A DNA stretch of 64,000 nt from Planococcus versutus (GTDB lineage: Bacteria; Bacillota; Bacilli; Bacillales_A; Planococcaceae). Both the position numbers and the translations under genes were made by a program. The DNA lies in contig NZ_CP016540.2 of NCBI RefSeq assembly GCF_001186155.3, positions 2,024,001-2,088,000 of the forward strand, read 5' to 3'. This document shows, one piece after another, positions 28,400 to 37,530 of this stretch (positions are counted from its first letter, which is position 1; each line of letters begins with the position of its first letter). The notes beneath the pieces are model-generated. The model was given only the letters and a program-made list of their open reading frames with translations, was not told the DNA's origin and did not search any database.

Positions 28400-29653
28400 T
28401 TAAATTTTGCGCGCATCTTCTTCAATTAATGTACGGATTACGTAATAAAGCGCTAATTTCACCGCTCTTAAACGGTTTGTATTGCGCATACCTGATAACT
28501 GGAGCCGGTAGGAAGAGGTTCCTTGATCGGTTGCTACTGCTATCCACACAGTGCCTGCTGGCTGATCGCCATGTGCATCAGGTCCCGCTGCTCCTGTTAA
28601 AGAAACACTAATGTTTGTTTTAAATTTTTGTTGTACAGCTTCGGCCATCGCTAGTGCTGTTTGTTCACTGACGACTCCATATTCAGCAAGCATTTCAGCA
28701 GATAAGCCGAGTTGGTGAACTTTCATTTCTTCATTGTAAGTAATTACACCGCCTGATAATACAGCACTCGCACCAGCAATAGAAGCTAACTCAGACTGAA
28801 ATAGTCCCGCTGTTAAGCTTTCAGCAGCCGAAATCGTTTTGCCTTGATCTTTTAGCAGTTCAATTACTTTCGATGCAAGTGAATCATTGTCATAGCCGTA
28901 AAGATAATCCCCTACGAGGTCTAGAATTTCATCTTTTGCGCCATTGATTAATTGCCAAGCTTTTTCAGTTGTAGTAGTTTTTGCTGTAATGCGCAACGTC
29001 ACTTCCCCGTCAGTCGCAAGCGGTGCGATGGTCGGGTTGGTCTGCTTTTCAAGAATATGGTGTAGACGGTCTTCAAGTTCTGCTTCTCCAATTCCATAAA
29101 AACGTAGGACATGCGACAAAATCACATCTGCTTTGTTTAATAAACTAGCAAGCTTTGGCTTTGCTTCAAATTGAAACATTGGCTCCATTTCTTTTGGTGG
29201 TCCCGGCAGTAAAATATACACGCGTTCATCTTTTGTGTACATCATGCCCGGTGCCATGCCATTATGGTTCACAAGAACCGTGCTGTCTTTTAATACGAGC
29301 GCTTGTTTTTTATTGTTCTCTGTCATCGAACGACCTGCACGTTCAAAATAAGCGACGATTGAATTTAATGCTTCTTCGTTACTTTCAAGTGACGTGTTCA
29401 AGTGACGTGCAATCGCTTCTTTTGTTAAGTCATCTTTAGTTGGGCCTAATCCTCCTGTAAATAGGATAAGATCTGCCCGATTTTCCGCAATTGTAATAGC
29501 ATCTTCTAAGCGAGCTGGATTGTCTCCTACTACGGTATGGTAATACACATTAATGCCGAGCTCTGCTAAATGGTTAGACAAGAAACGAGCATTTGTATTG
29601 GTGATTTGACCTAACAATAATTCTGAACCTACTGCAATAATTTCTGCATTCAT
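28400..29653 (-). CDS. cinA: CinA competence/damage-inducible protein
   Basis: A 417-residue two-domain CinA. The N-terminal MoaB/MogA-like domain has EIIAVGSELLLGQITNTNA and FTGGLGPTKDDLT. The C-terminal CinA domain (from about residue 255) has SAAESLTAGLF, GASAVLSGGVITYNEEMK and LTGAAGPDAHGDQPAG. Known activities are nicotinamide mononucleotide deamidation and ADP-ribose pyrophosphatase in related proteins; which applies here is not clear. It is between pgsA and recA, the usual place in Bacilli. Confidence 0.93.
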   Translation of the reverse strand: MNAEIIAVGSELLLGQITNTNARFLSNHLAELGINVYYHTVVGDNPARLEDAITIAENRADLILFTGGLGPTKDDLTKEAIARHLNTSLESNEEALNSIVAYFERAGRSMTENNKKQALVLKDSTVLVNHNGMAPGMMYTKDERVYILLPGPPKEMEPMFQFEAKPKLASLLNKADVILSHVLRFYGIGEAELEDRLHHILEKQTNPTIAPLATDGEVTLRITAKTTTTEKAWQLINGAKDEILDLVGDYLYGYDNDSLASKVIELLKDQGKTISAAESLTAGLFQSELASIAGASAVLSGGVITYNEEMKVHQLGLSAEMLAEYGVVSEQTALAMAEAVQQKFKTNISVSLTGAAGPDAHGDQPAGTVWIAVATDQGTSSYRLQLSGMRNTNRLRAVKLALYYVIRTLIEEDARKI

Positions 29654-29677
29654 TTATATGAACTCCTTTTTTTGCGC

Positions 29678-30256
29678 TTATTTTGAAGCCATTAACGCGC
29701 GACGGTTGGCATAGAAATAATCCCAGCCCGACCATACTGTGAAAATCAGTGCAATGTAAAGCATAATTTGTCCAAATGGCAAACCAACTAAAACGAAAAT
29801 TGTATCATGTAGTAATAAAGCAGCAATTGCTAAAATTTGAGCAGTGGTTTTGATTTTGCCCAAACCACCTGCCGCAACTACTTCACCTTCACCAGCCAAT
29901 ACTAAACGAAGTCCTGTAACAGCAAATTCTCTACTAATAATGATAATAACGATCCACGAAGCCGCAAAATCTAATTCTACTAAAATAATCAAAGCAGCTG
30001 ATACTAACAACTTATCTGCTAACGGATCTAAAAATTTTCCGAAAGTCGTGACTAAATTGAATTTACGCGCATAATATCCATCTACCCAATCTGTCAATGA
30101 GGCAAAAATAAAGATAAGTCCTCCAACAAAGTGCGTAACGGGCATGTCTGCACCAAAAAGGGTCATTGTGCCCCAGTCAAAACCGGCCAGCATAACCACC
30201 ATAAATACAGGAATCAATAAAATTCTCGAGATGGTAATTTGATTTGGTATATTCAT
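29678..30256 (-). CDS. pgsA: CDP-diacylglycerol-glycerol-3-phosphate 3-phosphatidyltransferase
   Basis: A 192-residue integral membrane enzyme with the CDP-alcohol phosphotransferase signature D-G-x2-A-R-x8-G-x3-D-x3-D (DWVDGYYARK, then TTFGKFLDPLADK) and about five membrane helices. It makes phosphatidylglycerol phosphate, the first step to phosphatidylglycerol. The ATG at 30256 is chosen by GGAGA upstream; the longer frame runs back through the upstream terminator and is rejected. Confidence 0.95.
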   Translation of the reverse strand: MNIPNQITISRILLIPVFMVVMLAGFDWGTMTLFGADMPVTHFVGGLIFIFASLTDWVDGYYARKFNLVTTFGKFLDPLADKLLVSAALIILVELDFAASWIVIIIISREFAVTGLRLVLAGEGEVVAAGGLGKIKTTAQILAIAALLLHDTIFVLVGLPFGQIMLYIALIFTVWSGWDYFYANRRALMASK

Positions 30257-30283
30257 TGTTGTTTCTCCTTTCAAACTTTCAAG

Positions 30284-30310
30284 AAAAATAGCCATCCAAA
30301 GATGGCTATT
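30284..30310 (-). terminator. Terminator overlapping the end of the RodZ-like gene
   Basis: AATAGCCATC / GATGGCTATT stem with a CAAA loop and T-run on the minus strand. The TAG stop of the upstream gene (30306-30308) lies inside the stem. Confidence 0.85.
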
Positions 30311-31166
30311 CGCTGACTTTAAACTGAATAACAATATTTTGGGGTTTTGTTTGCTGCGCGTATTCAATGGTCTCACCATTCAAGCTTAAATTAATATTCG
30401 AATAGTCACCAATACGCACACGTATAAATTCTACATCTGACAAATCAATGATTTCTGTTTCTCCAGCTTGCAGTACATGTGCTTTTGATAATCGTTCTTG
30501 TAGGTTTTCATCAGTAGCTGCAACCCACGAAGGTCCACTCGCCGCAATTTCAAGTTCAGGATTTGCTCCTTGAAATGAATAAGTTGTCGTTTCCCCTTGA
30601 GTTTCTTCCATTATAAGAATTGGATCAGGTTGTTTTTCTTCAGTTTCTTTTGGCGTTTCTTCTTTAACTGGTTTATCTGGTTTTTCTTGCACACTTGATG
30701 CAGGCTCTTCATATGGAACACCAAGACCTTTTTCAATTGGGTCACTTGATGAGGCACCATTTGTTGAAGCATCATAAAAATACCAAGCCACTGCGAGTAT
30801 CAATACAATAAACAATGCCACGAGAACTTTCGGAATGACTTCGCTATACACATCACTTGGAGCGGTTCGAGTAATCGAACGGCTTCTCGACGTATAAGTA
30901 GTCGGTGTTGTTGTATGAGCGTGAGGTTCCTTTACAGGCATCTCTATTGGATACTGCTGAAGTAACGCTTCACCGTCAAGATCCACAGCTGCAGCGTATT
31001 GTTTAATAAACGCTCGAACGTAGAATGCACCCGGCATTGTGCTGTACTCGCCTTCTTCTATCCCAGCTAAATAACGTTTTTGAATTTTCGTCACATCTTG
31101 CAGATCTTCCAAACTGATTTTTTTGGCGATTCTCGCCTCTTTTAGTCGAGTTCCTAACTCATTCAA
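30306..31166 (-). CDS. ymfM: RodZ-like helix-turn-helix membrane protein (YmfM)
   Basis: A 286-residue protein. An N-terminal Cro-type helix-turn-helix (LGTRLKEARIAKKISLEDLQ onward, to about residue 65) is followed by a basic stretch, one membrane helix (VLVALFIVLILAVAWYFY), a Pro/Glu/Lys-rich linker and a C-terminal beta domain of DUF4115 type. This is the layout of RodZ, which links MreB filaments to the elongation machinery. The TTG at 31166 follows GGGTGA at good spacing. It lies between ymfK and pgsA as in B. subtilis. Confidence 0.88.
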   Translation of the reverse strand: MNELGTRLKEARIAKKISLEDLQDVTKIQKRYLAGIEEGEYSTMPGAFYVRAFIKQYAAAVDLDGEALLQQYPIEMPVKEPHAHTTTPTTYTSRSRSITRTAPSDVYSEVIPKVLVALFIVLILAVAWYFYDASTNGASSSDPIEKGLGVPYEEPASSVQEKPDKPVKEETPKETEEKQPDPILIMEETQGETTTYSFQGANPELEIAASGPSWVAATDENLQERLSKAHVLQAGETEIIDLSDVEFIRVRIGDYSNINLSLNGETIEYAQQTKPQNIVIQFKVSE

Positions 31167-31183
31167 AATGATCACCCGCCTAC

Positions 31184-31984
31184 TTAAAAATTGAATCCGT
31201 CACCAAACATACTGCCTTGTGCTTTGTCATCCATGAAAGTGTTTTGTTCTAATACTTCATAAGTAATTTTTTCTTCCGGATGGTGACGCAATTCAATAAT
31301 ATAATCAAAATCTTCAATACTGTACTCTGATTGCTCTACAAACTTATCAGGATGTTCTACAACTTTAATGGTTGGCATGCGCATCATTTCACGAACCAAT
31401 TGCATATGACGTTCGTCCGATGAACGGCGCGTAACAATGCCATCTAAAATAAAGATATTATTGTCGTTATGCTCATCGCCCATCAATTGATTGCGTACGG
31501 TTTGTTTAATCATGGTAGAAGATAAGAATATCCACTTCTTATTTGCACTAACACTTGCTGCGACAATTGACTCAGTTTTCCCAACGCGAGGCATCCCTCT
31601 TAAACCTACCAATTTATGGCCTTCTTGTTTAAAAATTTCTGCCATAAAATCCACTAATAACCCTAATTCATCCCGAACAAAACGGAAAGTTTTACGATCA
31701 TCTACATCGCGTTGAATATACCGACCATGGCGAATGGCTAAAATGTCTCGTAATTTTGGCTCACGGAATTTTGTCACAGAAATTGTATCAATTGTTGAAA
31801 CAATTTGTTCAAAACGTTCTAACTGAACATCGTGTTCTGCACGAAGTAACATTCCACGACGCCCTTGGTCTACACCATTTATCGTCACAATATTTACTCG
31901 TAACATCCCAAGCAGAGAAGAGATATCGCCAAGAAGACCGGGACGGTTAACTTGGATTTCGTATTCAAAATACCATTCTTTCAT
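31184..31984 (-). CDS. ymfK: YmfK, DUF3388 protein
   Basis: A 266-residue protein with an ACT-like N-terminus (WYFEYEIQVNRPGLLGDISS) and a second domain with a P-loop-like GMPRVGKTES and FILDGIVTRR. It matches the DUF3388 family of Bacilli, whose function is not known; the fold suggests ligand sensing coupled to nucleotide binding. It is 8 bases before a possible GTG of ymfM and 105 bases after ymfI; the small DUF3243 gene ymfJ found between them in B. subtilis is absent. Confidence 0.85.
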   Translation of the reverse strand: MKEWYFEYEIQVNRPGLLGDISSLLGMLRVNIVTINGVDQGRRGMLLRAEHDVQLERFEQIVSTIDTISVTKFREPKLRDILAIRHGRYIQRDVDDRKTFRFVRDELGLLVDFMAEIFKQEGHKLVGLRGMPRVGKTESIVAASVSANKKWIFLSSTMIKQTVRNQLMGDEHNDNNIFILDGIVTRRSSDERHMQLVREMMRMPTIKVVEHPDKFVEQSEYSIEDFDYIIELRHHPEEKITYEVLEQNTFMDDKAQGSMFGDGFNF

Positions 31985-32089
31985 ACAATATCCGACCTTT
32001 CTCCCTATCGATTATCTAAAAGGATTTCTAGTTAATATAATAGCTGATTTACTGCTGTCGTGAAAGAACAATTTGATATATAAATGCGA

Positions 32090-32809
32090 TTACATCAACC
32101 ATCCGCCATTAATACGTATTGTCTGACCTGTTATGTAATCTGCTTTTCCTCCAGTTAAGAAATCCACAGCGTTTGCAATATCTTGAGGAGTTCCAAAACC
32201 GAGTGGAATATCCTCTTTGATCTTTTGTAATTCGTCTTCAGACAAGCTCGCATTCATCTTTGTTTGAATAAAGCCTGGAGATATAGCATTCACACGTGTG
32301 CCCGATGGCGCCATTTCTTTCGCATAAGCTTTGACAAACGCCAGTTGCGCACCTTTCACAGCAGAATAAACAGTCTCCATAGATGCCCCAATCTCTCCCC
32401 ATATCGAAGAAACAAAGACAATATAAGACTTTTCGTAACGATAAAAAAAACGCGATATCGACTGAATGGCCGATATCGGATTTTTAACATGTACGCTCCA
32501 TAAGCTTTCGATTTCTTGATCGGATGTATCGATTAGCATTTTTAAAAGAGAGTGACCGCTTGCAATTACAATACAAGATGCATCGTAAACGTTGCTAACC
32601 AATTGATCAGCACTCAAGTCATCCATAAAATTAGCTTGCACAGCGATAAATTCTTGCGCTGGATAACTCATACTTAGTTGTTGTGCGAGTATGGCAGTGG
32701 AATTGGTATTCCAGTGCAAATACAAAGACCAACCACTTTCTGCCATTTGTCGCGCGATGCTTTCACCAATTTCACCGGAAGCCCCTAATAACACAGCAAA
32801 TCGCTTCAC
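32090..32809 (-). CDS. ymfI: YmfI, SDR-family EF-P 5-aminopentanone reductase
   Basis: A 239-residue short-chain dehydrogenase. The NAD(P) motif is LLGASGEIGES, the catalytic serine is in VFVSSIWGE, Tyr-x3-Lys appears as YSAVK, and the C-terminus has INGGWLM. In B. subtilis YmfI reduces the 5-aminopentanone group on elongation factor P Lys32 to 5-aminopentanol. It overlaps ymfH by four bases, tying it to the two M16-like genes. The family assignment follows sequence and gene order. Confidence 0.9.
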   Translation of the reverse strand: MKRFAVLLGASGEIGESIARQMAESGWSLYLHWNTNSTAILAQQLSMSYPAQEFIAVQANFMDDLSADQLVSNVYDASCIVIASGHSLLKMLIDTSDQEIESLWSVHVKNPISAIQSISRFFYRYEKSYIVFVSSIWGEIGASMETVYSAVKGAQLAFVKAYAKEMAPSGTRVNAISPGFIQTKMNASLSEDELQKIKEDIPLGFGTPQDIANAVDFLTGGKADYITGQTIRINGGWLM

Positions 32810-34107
32810 TCTGCATCCTTTTTCGAAGGCATAATCGTGAAAACAGAATGTTGAGACTCGTGGCTAACTAAAGCAAATGCCTGTTGAAGATCAGCAACTT
32901 CTAATTCTTCAAGTACAGGAACTACATCAAACAAGTTCATTTCATTAAATGCGTAATTTGTGAATTGATTTGCAATGTATTCTGGTGAATTTAATGCTCT
33001 TAAGAAAAAGCCGATTTTTTTTCGACGAACACGATCAAGATCATCTTGTCCAAAAGGCCATTTTTCAACAGCATTTTGAAGCGTGTGTTTAACTTCTTTA
33101 ATGAATGTCTCAGGTTTATGAGTATCGGAACCAATCAAAGCATAACCAAAGCCGCTTTCTAACGAATAATCAAACGAATAGGATTCATCAATCCAATCAT
33201 TTTCATACGCTTCGTGATAAAAATCCGATGTGCGTCCAAACAACAATTCATACGCAAGTTGAGCAGCTAGTTCATGCTTCAACATCTCAGGTCCAATCAA
33301 ATCAAGTTTTTCCGGTTTCAAACCATAGAAAACTTTTGGCTTCTGAACGCTCATTTCTAACACACGTTCTTTAATCGCTACTTCTTTTGGCTCTTCTGGA
33401 TAGACGCGTTCGATTTCTGCTGGTTCTGCAAACGTTTTTTGTGCTTGGTCATCTTTTACTAAAGTCATCATTTGTTCTGCATCCACATTTCCAACGATAA
33501 ATAAAATCATATTTGATGGATGATAAAACGTGTTGTAGCATGTATACAAATGCTCTGCTGTGATGTCTTGAATCGATTCTACTGTTCCTGCAATATCAAT
33601 TTTAACTGGGTGATTTTTATACAAGTTTTCGATAATCCCAAAATAAAGACGCCAATCTGGCTGATCATCATACATTGTGATTTCTTGTGCAATAATGCCT
33701 TTTTCTTTTTCTACTGTTTTTTCTGTGAAGTACGGACTTTGCACGAAATCCAATAATGTTTTAACGTTTTTGTCAATTTCACCTGTTGCGGAGAATAAAT
33801 AAGCCGTGCGCGTGAATGAAGTAAAAGCATTTGCTGAAGCGCCTTGTTTGCTAAACTCTTGGAATACGTCGCCTGCTTCTTTTTCGAACATTTTATGTTC
33901 TAAAAAGTGAGCAATGCCATCTGGTACTTTAATAGCTTCTGTCTCACCTTGAGGTACAAAATGATTATCAATCGAACCATATTTTGTAGTAAATGTAGCA
34001 AACGTTTTCGAAAATCCTTTTTTCGGTAAAATATAAACGGTTAAACCGTTATCAAGCGTTTCATGAAAAAGTGTTTCACCTAGTTGATCAAATTCAACTT
34101 TATGCAT
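32806..34107 (-). CDS. ymfH: YmfH, M16 family zinc peptidase
   Basis: A 433-residue M16 (pitrilysin/insulinase) protein with the inverted zinc motif HFLEH and a downstream glutamate in the EKEKGIIAQEI segment. It is therefore likely the active partner of the YmfF-YmfH pair. In B. subtilis the pair is linked to EF-P modification. The ATG at 34107 is chosen because AGGAGG lies 9 bases before it; the ATG at 34116 touches that site. It overlaps the end of ymfF by eight bases. Confidence 0.9.
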   Translation of the reverse strand: MHKVEFDQLGETLFHETLDNGLTVYILPKKGFSKTFATFTTKYGSIDNHFVPQGETEAIKVPDGIAHFLEHKMFEKEAGDVFQEFSKQGASANAFTSFTRTAYLFSATGEIDKNVKTLLDFVQSPYFTEKTVEKEKGIIAQEITMYDDQPDWRLYFGIIENLYKNHPVKIDIAGTVESIQDITAEHLYTCYNTFYHPSNMILFIVGNVDAEQMMTLVKDDQAQKTFAEPAEIERVYPEEPKEVAIKERVLEMSVQKPKVFYGLKPEKLDLIGPEMLKHELAAQLAYELLFGRTSDFYHEAYENDWIDESYSFDYSLESGFGYALIGSDTHKPETFIKEVKHTLQNAVEKWPFGQDDLDRVRRKKIGFFLRALNSPEYIANQFTNYAFNEMNLFDVVPVLEELEVADLQQAFALVSHESQHSVFTIMPSKKDAE

Positions 34108-35374
34108 TTGTGTCATCCTCCTTACCAGATAGGAAGTAAGTCATTTCTAAAGACAATTCCTCAGCGACTGCTGCAATATCTTCTTTCGTTACGTTTTTCC
34201 ATTTATTAATCATGTATTCAGGTTCGAAAGACTCTGTCAATTCCATATACTGATCATATATTTCAATTTGTCCACGTGCAGAATCTAGTGCTTCTTTTAA
34301 TTGATTGATGAGCAGCGCTTTTGTCTGATCAAGTTCAATATCTGAAATATTGCCTTTTTTGACATCTTCTAATTGTTTCAAAACCAAGCTCACAGCTTTT
34401 TTTTCTAATTTGGAATCAATGCCTGCTAATACGAACATCAGCCCAAATTGTGAAGCAAAAGAACTAGATACATAATACGCCATACTTTCTTTTTCACGAA
34501 TATTTACAAATATTTTTGAGTGCGCATAGCCACCAAAAACACCATTCATCAATTGCATAACTGGGAATTTTTCATCACGGAAAGTAATTGGTGTAAAGAA
34601 TGCCATATGCAGTTTGCCTTGCTTCATGTCTTCGTGTTCAAGGACACGTGACTGCTCAGGCTTAACCAATTCCATTGGAGCCACAGCAATTGCTTTTTCA
34701 CGATCTTTAAAATGGAGAAATTCACGGACGTATGACGCGATCATTTCCGGTTTCACATCGCCTACTGCATAAATTTCAATTTCATTTTGAGTGAGCATTT
34801 CTTGGTACTCAGCAACTAATTGTTCGTTCGTAACAGCTTCTACTGCTTGAATCGTGCCGTTTGATGTAATCGAAGCAGGATGGTTCGGCAAAGCGAGTTC
34901 CATCATACGCTGTTGTGCATAGCGTGTCTTGTCATCAAACACCGATTCAATGCGTTGAACAATCGAATGTTTTTCTCGTATAAAAATAGACTCTTTAAAC
35001 AAATCATTTTCAAAATTAGGTTTAAATAGAACGATATACATCAAGTTCAACACTTTCTCAAGCACGCCTTTTTCAGAAAGGTATTGATCATTAACCGTTT
35101 CAACATTCAAAGTTACAACATGCTCGCTGCCTCGTTTTGAAGAATCTATGTAAAGAGAAGTTCCGTAAAGATCATCCAATACCATACGAAGTGCAGTGTG
35201 CGAAGGATAAACCTCATTACTATGCTGCAAAACGTTTGCCAAAATCGAGCGGGCAGACGCTTTTTCCTCCGTCAGTTTATCTTTAAATTTGATTGAAAAA
35301 TTTATCGTTTTAAACTGTGTCGTTTCATTAACGTGTACATTCACGCCTTTAGCAATGTTAATCGTTTCAAACAT
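34100..35374 (-). CDS. ymfF: YmfF, M16-like protein without zinc motif
   Basis: A 424-residue M16-fold protein. Where active members have HxxEH, this has VLQHSNEVYPS, so zinc is not likely bound; it is probably the non-catalytic partner of YmfH. The ATG at 35374 is chosen by GAGGGG upstream. It is first of the ymfF-ymfH-ymfI run and has its own promoter. A role in EF-P modification is known from B. subtilis, but the peptidase substrate is not. Confidence 0.88.
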   Translation of the reverse strand: MFETINIAKGVNVHVNETTQFKTINFSIKFKDKLTEEKASARSILANVLQHSNEVYPSHTALRMVLDDLYGTSLYIDSSKRGSEHVVTLNVETVNDQYLSEKGVLEKVLNLMYIVLFKPNFENDLFKESIFIREKHSIVQRIESVFDDKTRYAQQRMMELALPNHPASITSNGTIQAVEAVTNEQLVAEYQEMLTQNEIEIYAVGDVKPEMIASYVREFLHFKDREKAIAVAPMELVKPEQSRVLEHEDMKQGKLHMAFFTPITFRDEKFPVMQLMNGVFGGYAHSKIFVNIREKESMAYYVSSSFASQFGLMFVLAGIDSKLEKKAVSLVLKQLEDVKKGNISDIELDQTKALLINQLKEALDSARGQIEIYDQYMELTESFEPEYMINKWKNVTKEDIAAVAEELSLEMTYFLSGKEDDTNA

Positions 35375-35404
35375 GTAGAATCCCCTCTCGTCGTTCATAT
35401 CTTA

Positions 35405-35434
35405 ACTATACCGAACCTTTTCCGTTAATTGCAA
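35405..35434 (-). promoter_or_regulatory. ymfF operon promoter
   Basis: TTGCAA (35429-35434), an 18-base spacer and TATAGT (35405-35410), about 30 bases before the ymfF start. Confidence 0.65.
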
Positions 35435-35480
35435 ATAAAGAAAAGCCGCAATGCCAAATACTAACCGAATTTATGTGCAT

Positions 35481-35512
35481 AAAAAAGAGCCGTCGCAACT
35501 GACGGCTCTTTT
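35481..35512 (-). terminator. Terminator of the nup operon
   Basis: AAAAGAGCCGTC / GACGGCTCTTTT 12-bp stem with a 6-base loop after the last permease gene. Confidence 0.9.
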
Positions 35513-35519
35513 GAAAGTC

Positions 35520-36479
35520 TTATCGTTGTCCTTTAATGTAAGGTTTACCATTGGCTAACGGTGCATTAGCACGGCCAATAAAGCCGGCTAACGCGATAAT
35601 CGTTAAGACATACGGCAAGATTAACAAGAAGACGTTTGGAATTTCTGAAATATATGGAATGCGCGAACCCACAATACTCAACGATTGTGCAAATCCAAAG
35701 AACAAAGCAGCTCCCATAGCACCTAGTGGATGCCATTTTCCAAAGATCATCGCAGCTAAAGCCATAAATCCTTGTCCGTTAATGGTTGCATGTCCAAAAT
35801 CATTCGTAATCGTTTGCGAATAAATGGCACCCCCAATCCCCGCTAAAGCCCCGGAAATCATAACGGCCACATAACGCATTCTTGTGACATTGATTCCCAT
35901 TGTATCTGCGGCCATCGGATGTTCTCCGACTGCGCGAAGACGCAAGCCAAAAGGGGTTTTATAAATGACAAACCATGCCACAAACGCTACCGCAATGGCA
36001 AAGAATGAGGTGTTGTATACCGATTTAAATAATAAAGGTCCAATGACTGGAATATCCGATAAAAACGGAACATTGTATCGTGAAAAACGTTCTGTGATGA
36101 AATCAGTTTGTCCTTTTCCAAAAATACTTTTCACTAAGTAAATCGATAATGCTGCCGCTAACAAGTTAATGGCAACCCCAGAGACTACTTGGTCTGCGCG
36201 GAACGAAATCGATGCAACCGCGTGCAACAGTGACAATAGCAATGCCGCTAGCATTGCTGCGACCAACGCAAGCCACGGCGTCGCTCCGCCAAATGTATCA
36301 GCAAACAATAAGTTAAACAAGATCCCGACAAATGCACCGATGACCATCAATCCTTCGAGACCGATGTTCACGACTCCAGATTTTTCGGAAAAGACGCCGC
36401 CTATTGCCACTAAAATAAGTGGCGCAGCATAGAAAATCGCTGAAGGAACGATGAAATATAGAACATCAAGGAAACTCAT
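35520..36479 (-). CDS. nupQ: Nucleoside ABC transporter permease (NupQ-like)
   Basis: A 319-residue permease with about eight to ten hydrophobic segments and the branched-chain-amino-acid/ribose-type permease signature near GEHPMAADTMGINVTRMRY. It matches NupQ/YufQ. With NupP it forms the membrane channel of a purine nucleoside importer. The ATG at 36479 lies 1 base from the nupP stop, with GGAGG inside the end of nupP; translation is probably coupled. Confidence 0.9.
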   Translation of the reverse strand: MSFLDVLYFIVPSAIFYAAPLILVAIGGVFSEKSGVVNIGLEGLMVIGAFVGILFNLLFADTFGGATPWLALVAAMLAALLLSLLHAVASISFRADQVVSGVAINLLAAALSIYLVKSIFGKGQTDFITERFSRYNVPFLSDIPVIGPLLFKSVYNTSFFAIAVAFVAWFVIYKTPFGLRLRAVGEHPMAADTMGINVTRMRYVAVMISGALAGIGGAIYSQTITNDFGHATINGQGFMALAAMIFGKWHPLGAMGAALFFGFAQSLSIVGSRIPYISEIPNVFLLILPYVLTIIALAGFIGRANAPLANGKPYIKGQR

Positions 36480-36480
36480 A

Positions 36481-37530
36481 TTACTTCGCCTCCTTCTTCT
36501 TAGCTGCTGCACGGAGCAACAGCAAACGAATAATGTAACCAGATGCTACAAAGAAGATAATCACTGCAATGACAATTTCAACAATTTCAATTGGAATACC
36601 GGCCGCATTTGGCATGTTTAACGCTCCGTATTTTAGCGAGCCAAACAACGTAGCACCAAATACCACACCAAGTGGTGTATTCAAACCAAGTAATGCTACT
36701 GCAATCCCGTCAAAGCCGATGCCAGTAAAGCCACCTTTAGAGGATACATACTCAAATGTTCCAAGAGCTTCCATAGCACCTGCAAGTCCAGCAAATGCAC
36801 CAGAAATAACCATGGCCAAAATGATATTTTTATTGACATTCATCCCCGCATACTTAGAAGCGTTTTGGTTAAAACCAACTGCTTTTAACTCAAAGCCAAG
36901 TGTAGTTTTTTCTAAAATAAACCACATGACGCCCACCATCGCCAAGGCAATAATGATTCCGTAATGTAAGCGAGAAAAGTCCGTTAGTTCTTCTAAAAAA
37001 TCAGAACGCAATGATGCACTGGCAAAAATGTTACCTGTGCGGTCACCGCCATCAGAAACAGTGCGGATTAACGCATTGGATACATGTAAAGCAATGTAGT
37101 TCATCATAATCGTGACGATTACTTCATGAACGTGGAACTTTGCTTTTAACAGTCCGGGTACAAATCCCCATAATGCGCCCGCTGCTGCTGCAGCCAAAAT
37201 CGCTAATGGCAAATGAATGATTTTTGGCAATTCCACGGCTACTCCTACATATGCTGCAGCAAACCATCCAACAATTAATTGACCTTCAACACCAATATTA
37301 AAAAGACCTGAACGAAACGCAAAAGCAACTGCAAGTCCTGCTAATAAATAAGGCGTGATTTGACGAATGGTTTCACCGATAGTATATAAGTCTCCAAAAA
37401 TTCCGTTCCAAAGAGCAGCATAGCCTTCAAGTGGGTTATAGCCGCTGACCAGCATAATAACTGCGCCGACCAACAATCCTAAAATAACGGAAATGATGGG
37501 GACCAAGAGATTGGTCGCTCTATTCGACAT
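36481..37530 (-). CDS. nupP: Nucleoside ABC transporter permease (NupP-like)
   Basis: A 349-residue permease with about nine membrane segments. The conserved loop is FELKAVGFNQNASKYAGMNV, the EAA-like contact for the ATPase. It pairs with NupQ. The start at 37530 (MSNRATN) follows AGGTGAGGA and overlaps the nupO 3' end by 11 bases. The transported substrate is expected to be guanosine or other purine nucleosides, by comparison with B. subtilis NupNOPQ. Confidence 0.9.
   Translation of the reverse strand: MSNRATNLLVPIISVILGLLVGAVIMLVSGYNPLEGYAALWNGIFGDLYTIGETIRQITPYLLAGLAVAFAFRSGLFNIGVEGQLIVGWFAAAYVGVAVELPKIIHLPLAILAAAAAGALWGFVPGLLKAKFHVHEVIVTIMMNYIALHVSNALIRTVSDGGDRTGNIFASASLRSDFLEELTDFSRLHYGIIIALAMVGVMWFILEKTTLGFELKAVGFNQNASKYAGMNVNKNIILAMVISGAFAGLAGAMEALGTFEYVSSKGGFTGIGFDGIAVALLGLNTPLGVVFGATLFGSLKYGALNMPNAAGIPIEIVEIVIAVIIFFVASGYIIRLLLLRAAAKKKEAK

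Noticed and set aside
34100..35374. YmfF as an active zinc peptidase
   Set aside because: The HxxEH motif is missing in the expected place.
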